Positions 35,768 to 43,830 of a DNA stretch of 64,000 bases are shown here, piece by piece; position 1 is the first letter of the stretch; each line of letters begins with the position of its first letter. The notes below the pieces were generated by a model. That model searched no databases, was not told where the DNA came from, and worked only from the letters and a program-made list of their open reading frames with translations. Source of the DNA: Saccharopolyspora thermophila (GTDB lineage Bacteria; Actinomycetota; Actinomycetes; Mycobacteriales; Pseudonocardiaceae); assembly GCF_014646075.1 (NCBI RefSeq), contig NZ_BMMT01000006.1:186001-250000 (forward strand). The letters are read 5' to 3'. Made by a program: the position numbers and the translations under genes.

Positions 35768-37105
35768 GTGCAGGTCCTGTGGGGCATCGGCGGCATGCTG
35801 GTGGTGCTGCTGCTCGCGTTCGCGATGTCGACCAACAGACGCGCGATCAGCCTCCGCACCGTGCTCGGCGCGCTGGCCATCCAGATCGTCTTCGCGTTCG
35901 TCGTGCTGCGCTGGGACATGGGCAGGCAGGCCCTGGCCGCGGTCGCCGGCGGGGTGCAGCGGGTGATCGACTCCTCCAAGGAGGGCATCGAGTTCCTGGT
36001 CGGCCCGATCCTGCCGTCCCAGGGCACCGTGGTGGCCTTCCAGGTGCTGCCGATCATCATCTTCGTGTCATCGCTGACCGCCGTGCTCTACCACTGGAAC
36101 ATCCTGCAGTGGGTGGTGCGGATCATCGGCGGCGGTCTGCAGAAGGTGCTGGGCACCACGCGGGCCGAGTCGCTGAACGCGACCGCCAACATCTTCCTCG
36201 GCCAGACCGAGTCCCCGTTGGTGATCCGCCCGTATCTGGCGAGCATGACGCGCTCGGAGTTCTTCGCGGTGATGGTCGGCGGGCTGGCCACCGTGGCGGG
36301 CACCGTGATGGTCGGCTACTCCATGCTCGGCGCGAAGCTGGACAACCTGATCGCGGCCAGCTTCATGGCCGCACCGGCGGGGCTGCTGATGGCCAAGATC
36401 GTGATGCCGGAGACCGAGCGGACCGATGCCGCCCCGGCCGGCGAGGCGGAGACCGCCGCGACGTCGGATCGAGGGGAGGCGGTCGCGATCGATCCGCCAG
36501 ATGACGCGTCGCCGGCCACCGCGGGCGAGCCGTCCAGACAGGGCACACCGGCCGCCGTGGCGGCCGAGCGTTCCGAGGACGTGGAACCCAAGCCGCGCAA
36601 CGTCATCGACGCCGCCGCCACCGGCGCCTCCGACGGGCTCAGGCTCGCGCTGAACGTCGGCGCGATGCTGTTCGCGTTCGTGTCGCTGATCGCGCTGGTC
36701 AACCTGCTCGTCGGCGGGATCGGCGGGCTGTTCGGGATGCCCGACCTGACGCTGCAGCAGATCCTCGGCTACGCGTTCTCGCCGCTGATGTGGGTGATCG
36801 GCGTGCCGTGGGACGAGGCGGTCGCCGCAGGCGGTTTCGTCGGCGAGAAGCTGGTGATCAACGAGTTCGTGGCGTTCGCCGACTTCGGCCCGCAGATCGG
36901 GCAGTTCAGCGAGAAGAGCGCGACGATCATCACCTTCGCCCTCACTGGCTTCGCCAACCTCGGTTCGCTGGCGATCCTGCTCGGTGGCCTGGGCGGCCTG
37001 GTCCCGTCCCGCCGCGGCTGGATCGCCCGCGACGGCATCCGAGCGATCCTGGCGGGAACGCTGGCGAACCTCCTCAGCGCCACCATCGCCGGAATCCTGG
37101 TCTGA
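35768..37105 (+). CDS. concentrative nucleoside transporter (NupC/CNT family)
   Basis: A 445-residue membrane transporter. The CNT core motifs are IFLGQTESPLVIRPYL and GGLATVAGTVMVGYS, and the second half has EFVAFADFG and TFALTGFANLGS. It imports nucleosides with H+ or Na+. Residues about 214-277 form a hydrophilic Ala/Glu/Pro-rich insertion in a cytosolic loop. The start is the GTG at 35768 with GGAGGG 5 bases upstream. Confidence 0.92.
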   Translation: MQVLWGIGGMLVVLLLAFAMSTNRRAISLRTVLGALAIQIVFAFVVLRWDMGRQALAAVAGGVQRVIDSSKEGIEFLVGPILPSQGTVVAFQVLPIIIFVSSLTAVLYHWNILQWVVRIIGGGLQKVLGTTRAESLNATANIFLGQTESPLVIRPYLASMTRSEFFAVMVGGLATVAGTVMVGYSMLGAKLDNLIAASFMAAPAGLLMAKIVMPETERTDAAPAGEAETAATSDRGEAVAIDPPDDASPATAGEPSRQGTPAAVAAERSEDVEPKPRNVIDAAATGASDGLRLALNVGAMLFAFVSLIALVNLLVGGIGGLFGMPDLTLQQILGYAFSPLMWVIGVPWDEAVAAGGFVGEKLVINEFVAFADFGPQIGQFSEKSATIITFALTGFANLGSLAILLGGLGGLVPSRRGWIARDGIRAILAGTLANLLSATIAGILV

Positions 37106-37138
37106 CGCCCTCCCCCGGCCTGACGTCCCCGCCGGGAG

Positions 37139-37192
37139 CCCAGATTCAGGCAAGTTCGGAAGCCGGGCCCCAGGTTCAGGCAAATGTGGAAG
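37139..37192 (+). repeat. paired copies of the 24-bp intergenic repeat (locus B)
   Basis: Two copies (37139-37162 and 37169-37192, 30-bp period) share the core AGRTTCMGGCAAAYTTGG with the minus-strand copies at 17534-17599. They lie between the nucleoside transporter stop and the MFS promoter. Confidence 0.65.
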
Positions 37193-37280
37193 TCGGGCCG
37201 GCGGGGAGCACCTGCTGGGGGTCTCCGACATCTGAGAGTGATCTTCGGCATCGGGGGTGCCCGGTTCGCTGCCGTGGGTT

Positions 37281-37320
37281 CGTTTGGTGCGCTAAGCACT
37301 AATTGTTAGTATCGCAAACG
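37281..37320 (+). promoter_or_regulatory. nested inverted repeats before the MFS exporter
   Basis: An inner dyad ACTAA-TTG-TTAGT (37298-37310) lies within an outer pair CGTTTG/CAAACG (37281-37286, 37315-37320), in the only AT-rich patch upstream of the MFS gene. The inner dyad resembles MarR-family operators. Confidence 0.45.
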
Positions 37321-37354
37321 AACTGCTTCCGTCGCAGCGAGGAGATGGCGGCCG

Positions 37355-38578
37355 ATGAGCGCCGGGCACGACATTCGGTTACTCGACGTTTTCAGGGGAC
37401 AGCCCAAGGCGGTGTGGATCACCGCGTTCGCGGCGGTGATCGCCTTCATGGGCATCGGACTGGTGGACCCGATCCTGCTGTCCATCGCCGAGTCCCTGCA
37501 TGCCGGTCCCGAGCAGGTCACCCTGCTGTTCGCGTCCTACCTGGGCGTCCAGGTGGTGGCGATGCTGATCACCGGCGCGTTCAGCGCCCGCTTCGGGCCC
37601 AAACGCACCGTGGTCACCGGCCTGGTGCTCATCGTGCTGTCCACCCTGGTCTGCGCACTGGCCGGCACCATCGGCCAGCTCGTCGCGCTGCGCGCGGTGT
37701 GGGGGCTCGGCAACGCGTTCTTCATCGCCACCGCGCTGTCGGTGATCGTCGGCGCAGCAAGCGGTGGGCAACAGGCCGCCATCCTGCTCTACGAGGCGGC
37801 GCTGGGCATCGGCCTGTCCACCGGACCGCTGCTGGGCGCTCTGCTGGGCACCATCTCCTGGCGCGGACCGTTCGCCGGAACGGCCGTGCTGATGGCGATC
37901 GCCCTGGTCCTCGCCGCCGGGTTCCTGCCCAGGGACACCGACCGCGCCGCGCGCCCGAAGGTCCGGCTGCTCGACCCGCTGCGGGCACTCGGGCACGGCG
38001 GCCTGCTGCGCACCTCGCTGGGCTCGGCCTGCTACACGGCGGCGTTCTTCATCGTCCTGGCCTGGTCGCCGTTCGTGCTGGAATTCGGCGCGATCGCGGT
38101 CGGCCTGGTGTTCTTCGGCTGGGGCGTGTGCGTCGCGGTCGCCGGGGTCACCCTCGCACCCCGGGTCGCCGCCCGCCTCGGCGAGGTCGGTGGCACCGTG
38201 CTCGCCGTGCTGATCTACGCGATGCTGCTGGGGGTGATGGCCATCGGCTCCAAGCCCGTCGTGGTCGTCGCGGTGATCCTCAGCGGCCTGGCGTCCGGCC
38301 TGCTCAACACGCTGTTCACCGGCTCCGCAATGAGCGTCAGCAACGCGCCGCGCCCGGTGGCCAGCGCGGGCTACAACTTCTGCCGCTGGCTGGGCGGCGC
38401 CGCCGCGGCCACCCTGGTCGGGCACATCGCCGAATGGCTCGGTTCCCAGCACGCCCCGTTCGCGGTCGGCGCGGCACTGTGCCTGATCTCCGCCGGACTA
38501 CTGGCCACGGACCTGCGCTTCATGTCCGGCAAACACGAAACCCCCACCACGGCCGCACTGATCGGCGAAAGGCGCTGA
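37355..38578 (+). CDS. MFS multidrug exporter, DHA1 type
   Basis: A 407-residue 12-helix major facilitator. It has GAFSARFGPKRTVVTG between TM2 and TM3, and the motif-C-like YEAALGIGLSTGPLLGALLG that is typical of drug/proton antiporters. It probably exports a toxic or signalling compound under a local MarR- or TetR-type control suggested by the upstream dyad. Start is the ATG at 37355; GGAG lies about 10 bases upstream. Confidence 0.88.
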   Translation: MSAGHDIRLLDVFRGQPKAVWITAFAAVIAFMGIGLVDPILLSIAESLHAGPEQVTLLFASYLGVQVVAMLITGAFSARFGPKRTVVTGLVLIVLSTLVCALAGTIGQLVALRAVWGLGNAFFIATALSVIVGAASGGQQAAILLYEAALGIGLSTGPLLGALLGTISWRGPFAGTAVLMAIALVLAAGFLPRDTDRAARPKVRLLDPLRALGHGGLLRTSLGSACYTAAFFIVLAWSPFVLEFGAIAVGLVFFGWGVCVAVAGVTLAPRVAARLGEVGGTVLAVLIYAMLLGVMAIGSKPVVVVAVILSGLASGLLNTLFTGSAMSVSNAPRPVASAGYNFCRWLGGAAAATLVGHIAEWLGSQHAPFAVGAALCLISAGLLATDLRFMSGKHETPTTAALIGERR

Positions 38579-38661
38579 ACCCGAAGCCAGACAACACCGC
38601 CGCGACCCGGCCGGGCGTGAGCGCCAGGTGCTCCTGCGCCCCGAGGGCGCCCCGCTGGTGA

Positions 38662-38763
38662 CTGCCGTGTTGGCCGGACGAGATCAACCCGACGGCCGGC
38701 ATCACCCCAGATCCCAATCCCGAGCAGTGGCGCGACCACTACGGCGAGGCCGTCGAAGCCCGG
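38662..38763 (+). other. possible coding remnant of unknown origin
   Basis: One plus-strand frame reads WPDEINPTAGITPDPNPEQW, then RDHYGEAVEARVD, with protein-like composition and no start codon or ribosome binding site. It may be an eroded gene piece in the 226-bp gap. I do not recognise the family. Confidence 0.3.
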
Positions 38764-38804
38764 GTGGATGCACCTGAAGCGGGGCCTGTTGCGAGAGGCC
38801 CGGT

Positions 38805-39272
38805 TCAGGACCACTCGCCGGGCTGCCACTGCACGCACGTCGGCCGTGCACCGGTGCGGCAGTACTCGGCAACCGCTTCGCGCACCTTCTCCAGCGGCAG
38901 GGACGCCGAAGCGGGGAACCACAGGTCGCCCTCGGGATCGGACAGCAGTGGCGGGGTGTCCTCCGTAGCGTCCGGGTTGCGCGAGTCGGCCAAGGCGCCG
39001 TCCGGAGCGCCGGGGTGCATCCAGTTCACCGCGCCCCACCCGTCCTGGCTGTAGGTGGTCACCCGCAGACGGTGGTCCGGGAACTCGTTGATCGTGCCGT
39101 CCTTGGACTGACGGCACGGGCGATCCCAGACGTAGACCTGGGAGAACTGGCGGGGCTTCTCGCTGACGATCGCCTCCACCAGGTCGCGGATCTCATCGGG
39201 CGTGCGGGCGTAGCGCCATTCCCGGCCCAGGATGCCGGTCACCACAATCCCGGCGTCACCGCTGTGGTTCAT
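38805..39272 (-). CDS. Imm1-family immunity-like protein
   Basis: A 155-residue acidic cytosolic protein. Its C-terminal half (EGDLWFPASASLPLEKVREA, then CRTGARPTCVQW) matches the Imm1 family of polymorphic-toxin immunity proteins, which are often free-standing in Pseudonocardiaceae. No large polymorphic toxin gene is adjacent. The only neighbour on that side is a small secreted protein on the opposite strand. GAGGAG lies about 10 bases before the ATG. Confidence 0.7.
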   Translation of the reverse strand: MNHSGDAGIVVTGILGREWRYARTPDEIRDLVEAIVSEKPRQFSQVYVWDRPCRQSKDGTINEFPDHRLRVTTYSQDGWGAVNWMHPGAPDGALADSRNPDATEDTPPLLSDPEGDLWFPASASLPLEKVREAVAEYCRTGARPTCVQWQPGEWS

Positions 39273-39459
39273 GGTCTCGCTTCTCCTCGAATCACGATCG
39301 GTTGGGTGGCTTCACCAGCCGAACAACACTGCTGCGGCCCCGCCGGGCACTCGTCGGAGTGTCAGTCGTTCAGCGCACTGGTCCTGCACCTCCCGTCCGC
39401 GCTCAGTAGGCCCCATGGTGGCCGCGTCCGCGGCCGTGAGATCGAGAGGAGAGACATCA

Positions 39460-39765
39460 ATGGGCAAGCTGATGCGCGCCGCGCTCGCGGGGATGTGCGT
39501 GCTGGGTGCCGGACTCGTGGTCACGCCGTTGGCGTCGGCGGAACCCCAGCAGGGGTGCCGCTACTACTACACGAGCTGGGGCCAGGGCCCCAACGGCGAG
39601 ACGACCGGGTTCGGCGAGTACCAGGAAGGCGACATCGACCCGGAGGGACGCGTCTGCCAGAACGGCTGGTGGGTCACCCAGACCCCGGACGAGAGCGAGT
39701 CCTGGCTGCAGCCGAACTGGCAGGAGCAGGGCTGGCAGAACCCCTGGGAAGACGAAGGGCGCTGA
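39460..39765 (+). CDS. small secreted protein, Trp/Gln-rich
   Basis: A 101-residue protein with a clear signal peptide cleaved after ASA (about residue 27), giving a mature acidic peptide of about 74 residues with two Cys and seven Trp (SWLQPNWQEQGWQNPWEDEG at the end). No family was recognised. AGAGGAGAG precedes the ATG, and a strong terminator follows 15 bases after the stop. It lies divergently beside the Imm1-like gene. Confidence 0.7.
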   Translation: MGKLMRAALAGMCVLGAGLVVTPLASAEPQQGCRYYYTSWGQGPNGETTGFGEYQEGDIDPEGRVCQNGWWVTQTPDESESWLQPNWQEQGWQNPWEDEGR

Positions 39766-39780
39766 ACGCGTGACGCGCAC

Positions 39781-39810
39781 GGGGCCGTCCGGCAAACACC
39801 GGGCGGCCCC
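39781..39810 (+). terminator. hairpin after the small secreted protein
   Basis: A 12-bp stem (GGGGCCGTCCGG with CCGGGCGGCCCC, one G-T pair) encloses a 6-base loop and lies 15 bases past the stop. A short T-rich patch follows. Confidence 0.7.
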
Positions 39811-39826
39811 GCTGATTTCGACACCC

Positions 39827-39857
39827 TTGACCTCCAGCATGCTCAAACTTCTAGCGT
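39827..39857 (+). promoter_or_regulatory. MerR/SoxR-like promoter with 19-bp spacer
   Basis: TTGACC (39827-39832) and TAGCGT (39852-39857) are 19 bp apart, with the palindromic centre AGCATGCT in the spacer. Overlong 19-bp spacers with a central dyad are typical of MerR-family activation. The downstream gene is a quinone-oxidoreductase-like protein, a known SoxR-type target class. Confidence 0.45.
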
Positions 39858-39898
39858 GTGCGCAGGTCAGCGCGCGGTACGACGACGGGAGTCACGGC

Positions 39899-40879
39899 AT
39901 GTTCGCCATCCGGCAGCACGAGTTCGGTCCGGCCGAGGTCCTCCGCTACGAGGAGGTGCCCGACCCGCATCCCGGGCCCGGGCAGGTGCGGATCAGAGTC
40001 GCCGCCAGCGGGGTCCACGTGATCGACACGACGATCCGGCAGGGCATCGACGGCGGGCCCTTCCCGCTCCCGGAGCTGCCGATGACGCCCGGCCGCGAGG
40101 TCTCGGGCATCGTGGACGAACTCGGCGCGGGCGTCGCCGCCGAGTGGCTCGGCCGGCGCGTGGTCGCGCACCTGGGGCCCACCAGCGGCGGCTACGCCGA
40201 GCTCGCGGTGCGCGACGTCGAGGCGGTTCAGGTGCTGCCGGAGGGGACCGACCTCGCCGCCGCGGTGGCGATGATCGGCACCGGCCGCACCGCGATGGCC
40301 ATCGCGCGCATCGCCCAGGTCTCCGCCGACGACGTCGTGCTCGTCACCTCCGCCGCCGGTGGCCTCGGCGCCCTCCTGGTCCAGCACGCCCGCAACAACG
40401 GTGCCACCGTCGTCGGCGCCGCCGGTGGCCTTACCAAGGTCGAGAAGGTGCGGAGTCTCGGCGCCGACGTCGCGGTGGACTACACCCGGCCCGACTGGGG
40501 TGAGCAGGTGCGGTCCGCGCTTGACGGCCGTGCGGTGAGCCTGGTGCTCGACGGGGCTGGCGGCGCCTCCGGACGGGCGGCGTTCGACCTGCTCGGGCCG
40601 GGTGGGCGGATCGTGCTGTACGGCAGGGAGTTCGGCGAGCACCGGTTCACCTCCGACGATCTGGTGGCCCGGTCGGTGACCGCCACCACAGCCCTTGGGC
40701 CGAACCTGCTGAAGGTGCCGGGAGGCATGCGCGCGTTGGAGGATCAGGCGCTGGCCGCGCTGGCCGACGGCAGCCTGCTCCCGCTGGTGAACCCGCCGTT
40801 CGCGCTGGCCGACGCCGCGAAGGCGCACGCGGCGCTGGAGAACCGGGAGACCTACGGCAAGGTCGTGCTCATACCGTGA
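39899..40879 (+). CDS. zinc-independent quinone oxidoreductase (MDR family)
   Basis: A 326-residue medium-chain dehydrogenase/reductase of the NADPH:quinone oxidoreductase group. The N-terminal GroES-like domain has GREVSGIVDELGAG, and the NADPH site is VTSAAGGLGALLVQHARNNG. The catalytic-zinc Cys/His ligands of alcohol dehydrogenases are missing. It probably reduces quinones or enones in redox stress. The ATG at 39899 has GGGAG 7 bases upstream. Confidence 0.9.
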   Translation: MFAIRQHEFGPAEVLRYEEVPDPHPGPGQVRIRVAASGVHVIDTTIRQGIDGGPFPLPELPMTPGREVSGIVDELGAGVAAEWLGRRVVAHLGPTSGGYAELAVRDVEAVQVLPEGTDLAAAVAMIGTGRTAMAIARIAQVSADDVVLVTSAAGGLGALLVQHARNNGATVVGAAGGLTKVEKVRSLGADVAVDYTRPDWGEQVRSALDGRAVSLVLDGAGGASGRAAFDLLGPGGRIVLYGREFGEHRFTSDDLVARSVTATTALGPNLLKVPGGMRALEDQALAALADGSLLPLVNPPFALADAAKAHAALENRETYGKVVLIP

Positions 40880-41007
40880 CGTGCCGAACGGGCGGTGCTC
40901 GCCTAGCCTGGTGCGGAAGGTGATCAAGGTCGGCTGGCGGCCGCCGCCCGGTTTGTCGTAGGGTTCCGACCCGGTCGGAGGTCCAGCAGGACGTGGAGGT
41001 ACACCCG

Positions 41008-41586
41008 GTGGAACAGGTCGTTCTGCTCGACGACGCCGGCCAGGCGATCGGTGTCGAGGACAAGGCAGTCGTGCACCACGAGGACACGCCACTGCACCTG
41101 GCGTTCTCGTGCTACGTGTTCAACGACCGCGGCGAGTTCCTGCTCACCCAACGCGCCCACCACAAGCGCACCTGGCCGGGGGTGTGGACCAACACCTGCT
41201 GCGGCCACCCCGCGCCCGGCGAGGACATGCGTGCGGCGATCACCCGGCGGCTCGGCGAGGAGCTCGGGCTGACCGTGCACGCCCTGGAACTGGCCCTGCC
41301 GGGCTTCCAGTACCGCGCGGTGATGGACAACGGCGTGGTGGAGAACGAGAAGTGCCCGGTGTTCGCGGCCTTCACCGACGCCACCCCGCAGCCCAACCCG
41401 GACGAGGTCGCCGAGACCCGCTGGGTGGACTGGAAGGAGTTCAGCGCCGAGGTGCTCGCCGGCTCGGCGGAGGTGTCCCCGTGGTGCGCGCTGCAGGTCC
41501 GCCAGCTGTCCGAGCTGGGCCCGGAACCGGCGCAGTGGCCCCGTGGCGCACGCGAGGACCTGCCCCCAGCCGCACACCTGGACTGA
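41008..41586 (+). CDS. idi: isopentenyl-diphosphate delta-isomerase, type I
   Basis: A 192-residue Nudix-fold isomerase interconverting IPP and DMAPP for isoprenoid synthesis. The catalytic Cys is in NTCCGHP (about C65), and the catalytic Glu is in [18 protein letters not shown] is the Nudix-like helix. GTG at 41008 is chosen over GTG at 40993 because GGAGGT lies 8 bases before it. It stands alone, followed by a hairpin. Confidence 0.94.
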   Translation: MEQVVLLDDAGQAIGVEDKAVVHHEDTPLHLAFSCYVFNDRGEFLLTQRAHHKRTWPGVWTNTCCGHPAPGEDMRAAITRRLGEELGLTVHALELALPGFQYRAVMDNGVVENEKCPVFAAFTDATPQPNPDEVAETRWVDWKEFSAEVLAGSAEVSPWCALQVRQLSELGPEPAQWPRGAREDLPPAAHLD

Positions 41587-41608
41587 GAAGTCCCAAGAGG
41601 ACGCGCAC

Positions 41609-41634
41609 TGCGCGATCTCCAGGGGGATCGCGCA
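41609..41634 (+). terminator. hairpin after idi
   Basis: A 9-bp perfect stem (TGCGCGATC 41609-41617 with GATCGCGCA 41626-41634) lies 22 bases past the stop. There is no T-run. Confidence 0.5.
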
Positions 41635-41798
41635 CGGGCGTCATCCGGCCCGGCACCGCAGGTGCGCGTCAGGACCCGGCGACCGAACCGCGCATGTGGC
41701 AGGCTGGCGATCTGCGCCCGCACCAGGAACGCGACCACCCGCGCGCCGGGCCGGGCGCTGTCCCTGGCCTGGGTGGGGTTCGACGGAAGGGAAGGCCA

Positions 41799-42659
41799 AT
41801 GTCCGACCGGGGCGACCCGATGCCGGGGCGTCAGGACCTGCGGGCGGACTGCGGCCGCTGCGCGGGGCTGTGCTGCGTGGTGCCCGCGTTCACCGCTTCC
41901 GCGGACTTCGCGGTCGACAAACCCGCCGGACAGCCGTGCCGCAACCTGCTGGCGGACTTCCGCTGCGGCATCCACGACCGGCTGCGCGACCGCGGTTTCC
42001 TCGGCTGCGTGGTGTTCGACTGCTTCGGCGCGGGCCAACAGGTCACCCAGGTCACCTTCGGCGGTCGGACGTGGCGCGACGAACCCGGCCTGGCGCCGTC
42101 GATGTTCGCGGTGTTCACGGTGATGCGGCAGTTGCAGGAACTGCGCTGGTACCTCACCGAGAGCCTGGAGCTGCTGCCCCGGGGCCCGCTGCGCGATGAG
42201 GTGTCGGCCGCGCTGGAACGCACGGCGCGGCTGGTGTCGGCGCCCGCGGCGGAGCTGGAGTCCTTCGACGGCGCGGCATACCGGCAGGAGGTCGGGCAGC
42301 TGCTGGGCCGCGTGAGCGAGAGCGCGCGGGAGGGGCTCCGCGGCGCCGATCGACGCGGGGCGGATCTGATCGGGGCCAAACTGCGGGGCGCGGACCTGCG
42401 CGGCGTGAGCCTGCGCGGGGCGTACCTCATCGGCGCCGACCTGCGGGGCGCGGACCTACGGCACGCGGACCTGCTGGGCGCCGACCTGCGGGCCGCCGAC
42501 CTCGGCGGGGCGGACCTGCGGGGCAGCATCTTCCTCACCCAGCCCCAGCTCGACGCGGCCCGGGGGGACGCTGCCACCGCGCTCCCGGCCGCGCTGACCC
42601 GCCCGCGGCACTGGTCGTCGTCGGCGGCCCCGCAGTCGCGCCGGAAGCGCCGCCGCTGA
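41799..42659 (+). CDS. pentapeptide-repeat protein with Cys-rich N-terminus
   Basis: A 286-residue protein. Residues 1-75 are Cys-rich ([14 protein letters not shown] ... [13 protein letters not shown] ... [11 protein letters not shown]), suggesting metal binding. A helical middle follows. Residues about 180-250 are pentapeptide repeats ([20 protein letters not shown]), a right-handed beta-helix that mimics DNA in proteins such as Qnr. The basic tail ends RRKRRR. The function is unknown. Start is the ATG at 41799 after a GGAAGG-type site. Confidence 0.85.
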   Translation: MSDRGDPMPGRQDLRADCGRCAGLCCVVPAFTASADFAVDKPAGQPCRNLLADFRCGIHDRLRDRGFLGCVVFDCFGAGQQVTQVTFGGRTWRDEPGLAPSMFAVFTVMRQLQELRWYLTESLELLPRGPLRDEVSAALERTARLVSAPAAELESFDGAAYRQEVGQLLGRVSESAREGLRGADRRGADLIGAKLRGADLRGVSLRGAYLIGADLRGADLRHADLLGADLRAADLGGADLRGSIFLTQPQLDAARGDAATALPAALTRPRHWSSSAAPQSRRKRRR

Positions 42660-42706
42660 CGTCCACAGTGGAGGCCGCCACGCCCGCGTGCATACCCCCG
42701 GGACGC

Positions 42707-43354
42707 TCAGTTCCTGGGGTTCTGGCCGTACGTTGCGAACAGCTTCGCGCAGCGGGCCAGTTCCTCGTCGCTCAGCAGGTGCGGGTCGCCCACTCGGGCC
42801 GCCGTGAGCCAGAGTTCGCAGAGCCATTCCAGTTGGCGGGCCCGGTGGTACGCCTTCGGCAGGGTTTCCGCGATCGTGATCGTGCCGTGGTTGCGCAGGA
42901 CACAGCCCGTTCGGCCGGCCAGGGCCTGCGACATCGACTCCGCCAGTTCCGGGCTGCCGAACGTCGCGTACCGCGCCACGCGCACCGCGCCGCCGAAGTC
43001 GGCCAGCTGGTAGTGGACCGCCGGGACGTCGTCGCGCAGCAGGGACAGCGCCGTCGCGTTCAGGGAGTGGGTGTGCACCACGGCTCCCGCGTCGTGCTCG
43101 CGGTAGGCGGTCAGGTGCATCGGCAGTTCGGAGGTCGGCTTGAGATCGCCTTCCACCACGTTGCCGTCCAGGTCCACCAGCGGGATGTCCGGCACCCGCA
43201 GGTCCTCGTAGTCCACTCCGGACGGGGTCACCGCCACCAGGTCGCCGCAGCGGACCGAGACGTTGCCGGACGTGCCGACCACCAGCCGGTCGGCCACCAT
43301 CCGACGGGCGATCCTGATGACCTCGCGCCGTTGCTCGGCCAGTCGTGCGTCCAC
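42707..43354 (-). CDS. class II aldolase/adducin-family enzyme
   Basis: A 215-residue zinc-dependent aldolase/epimerase of the fuculose-phosphate aldolase / ribulose-phosphate 4-epimerase family. GTSGNVSVR binds phosphate, TSELPMHL carries the acidic residue, and HTHSLNA plus NHGTITIAE supply Zn ligands. It is the last gene of the six-gene polyol operon and would cleave or rearrange a phosphorylated ketose. The GTG at 43354 comes 11 bases after the isomerase stop; an overlapping GTG at 43372 is an alternative. Confidence 0.87.
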   Translation of the reverse strand: MDARLAEQRREVIRIARRMVADRLVVGTSGNVSVRCGDLVAVTPSGVDYEDLRVPDIPLVDLDGNVVEGDLKPTSELPMHLTAYREHDAGAVVHTHSLNATALSLLRDDVPAVHYQLADFGGAVRVARYATFGSPELAESMSQALAGRTGCVLRNHGTITIAETLPKAYHRARQLEWLCELWLTAARVGDPHLLSDEELARCAKLFATYGQNPRN

Positions 43355-43365
43355 TCCACCCCCGT

Positions 43366-43830
43366 TCAACACGCCGACTCGTACTCGCCGATCGCCGCGA
43401 CCTTCTGCGCCGACGGCGACGACTCGTCAAACCGGTACTCCAGCCATTCCGCGGCCAGCTTGCGGGCCAGCTCCAATCCGATCACACGCTGGCCGAAGCA
43501 CAACACCTGGGCGTTGTTGCTCAGCACCGAACGCTGCACCGAATAGCTGTCGTGCGCGGTGACCGCCCGGATGCCCGGCACCTTGTTGGCGCTGATCGCC
43601 ACGCCCAGGCCGGTGCCGCACACCAGCAGCGCCCGGTCAGCCCGCCCCTGGGCGACCATCCGCGCCGCGGTGACCGCCACGTGCGGGTAGGCGGTGTGCT
43701 CGTCCGCGCCCACCCCGACGTCCACCACGTCGGCGACCCGTGGGTCTGCTTGCAGATCCTGCTTCAGCTGCTCCTTGTACTGCAGCCCCGCGTCGTCGGA
43801 ACCCACCACGATGCGCAACCGCTCGGTCAC
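43366..43830 (-). CDS. RpiB/LacAB-family sugar-phosphate isomerase
   Basis: A 154-residue aldose-ketose isomerase. [20 protein letters not shown] holds the catalytic Cys of the RpiB family, and [13 protein letters not shown] and [14 protein letters not shown] are conserved neighbours. In tetritol-degrading mycobacteria and rhizobia such enzymes convert D-erythrulose-4-phosphate to D-erythrose-4-phosphate, and the gene order here (directly after a DhaKL-type kinase, GTGA overlap) supports that role. Ribose- or allose-phosphate activity is the alternative. Confidence 0.88.
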   Translation of the reverse strand: MTERLRIVVGSDDAGLQYKEQLKQDLQADPRVADVVDVGVGADEHTAYPHVAVTAARMVAQGRADRALLVCGTGLGVAISANKVPGIRAVTAHDSYSVQRSVLSNNAQVLCFGQRVIGLELARKLAAEWLEYRFDESSPSAQKVAAIGEYESAC

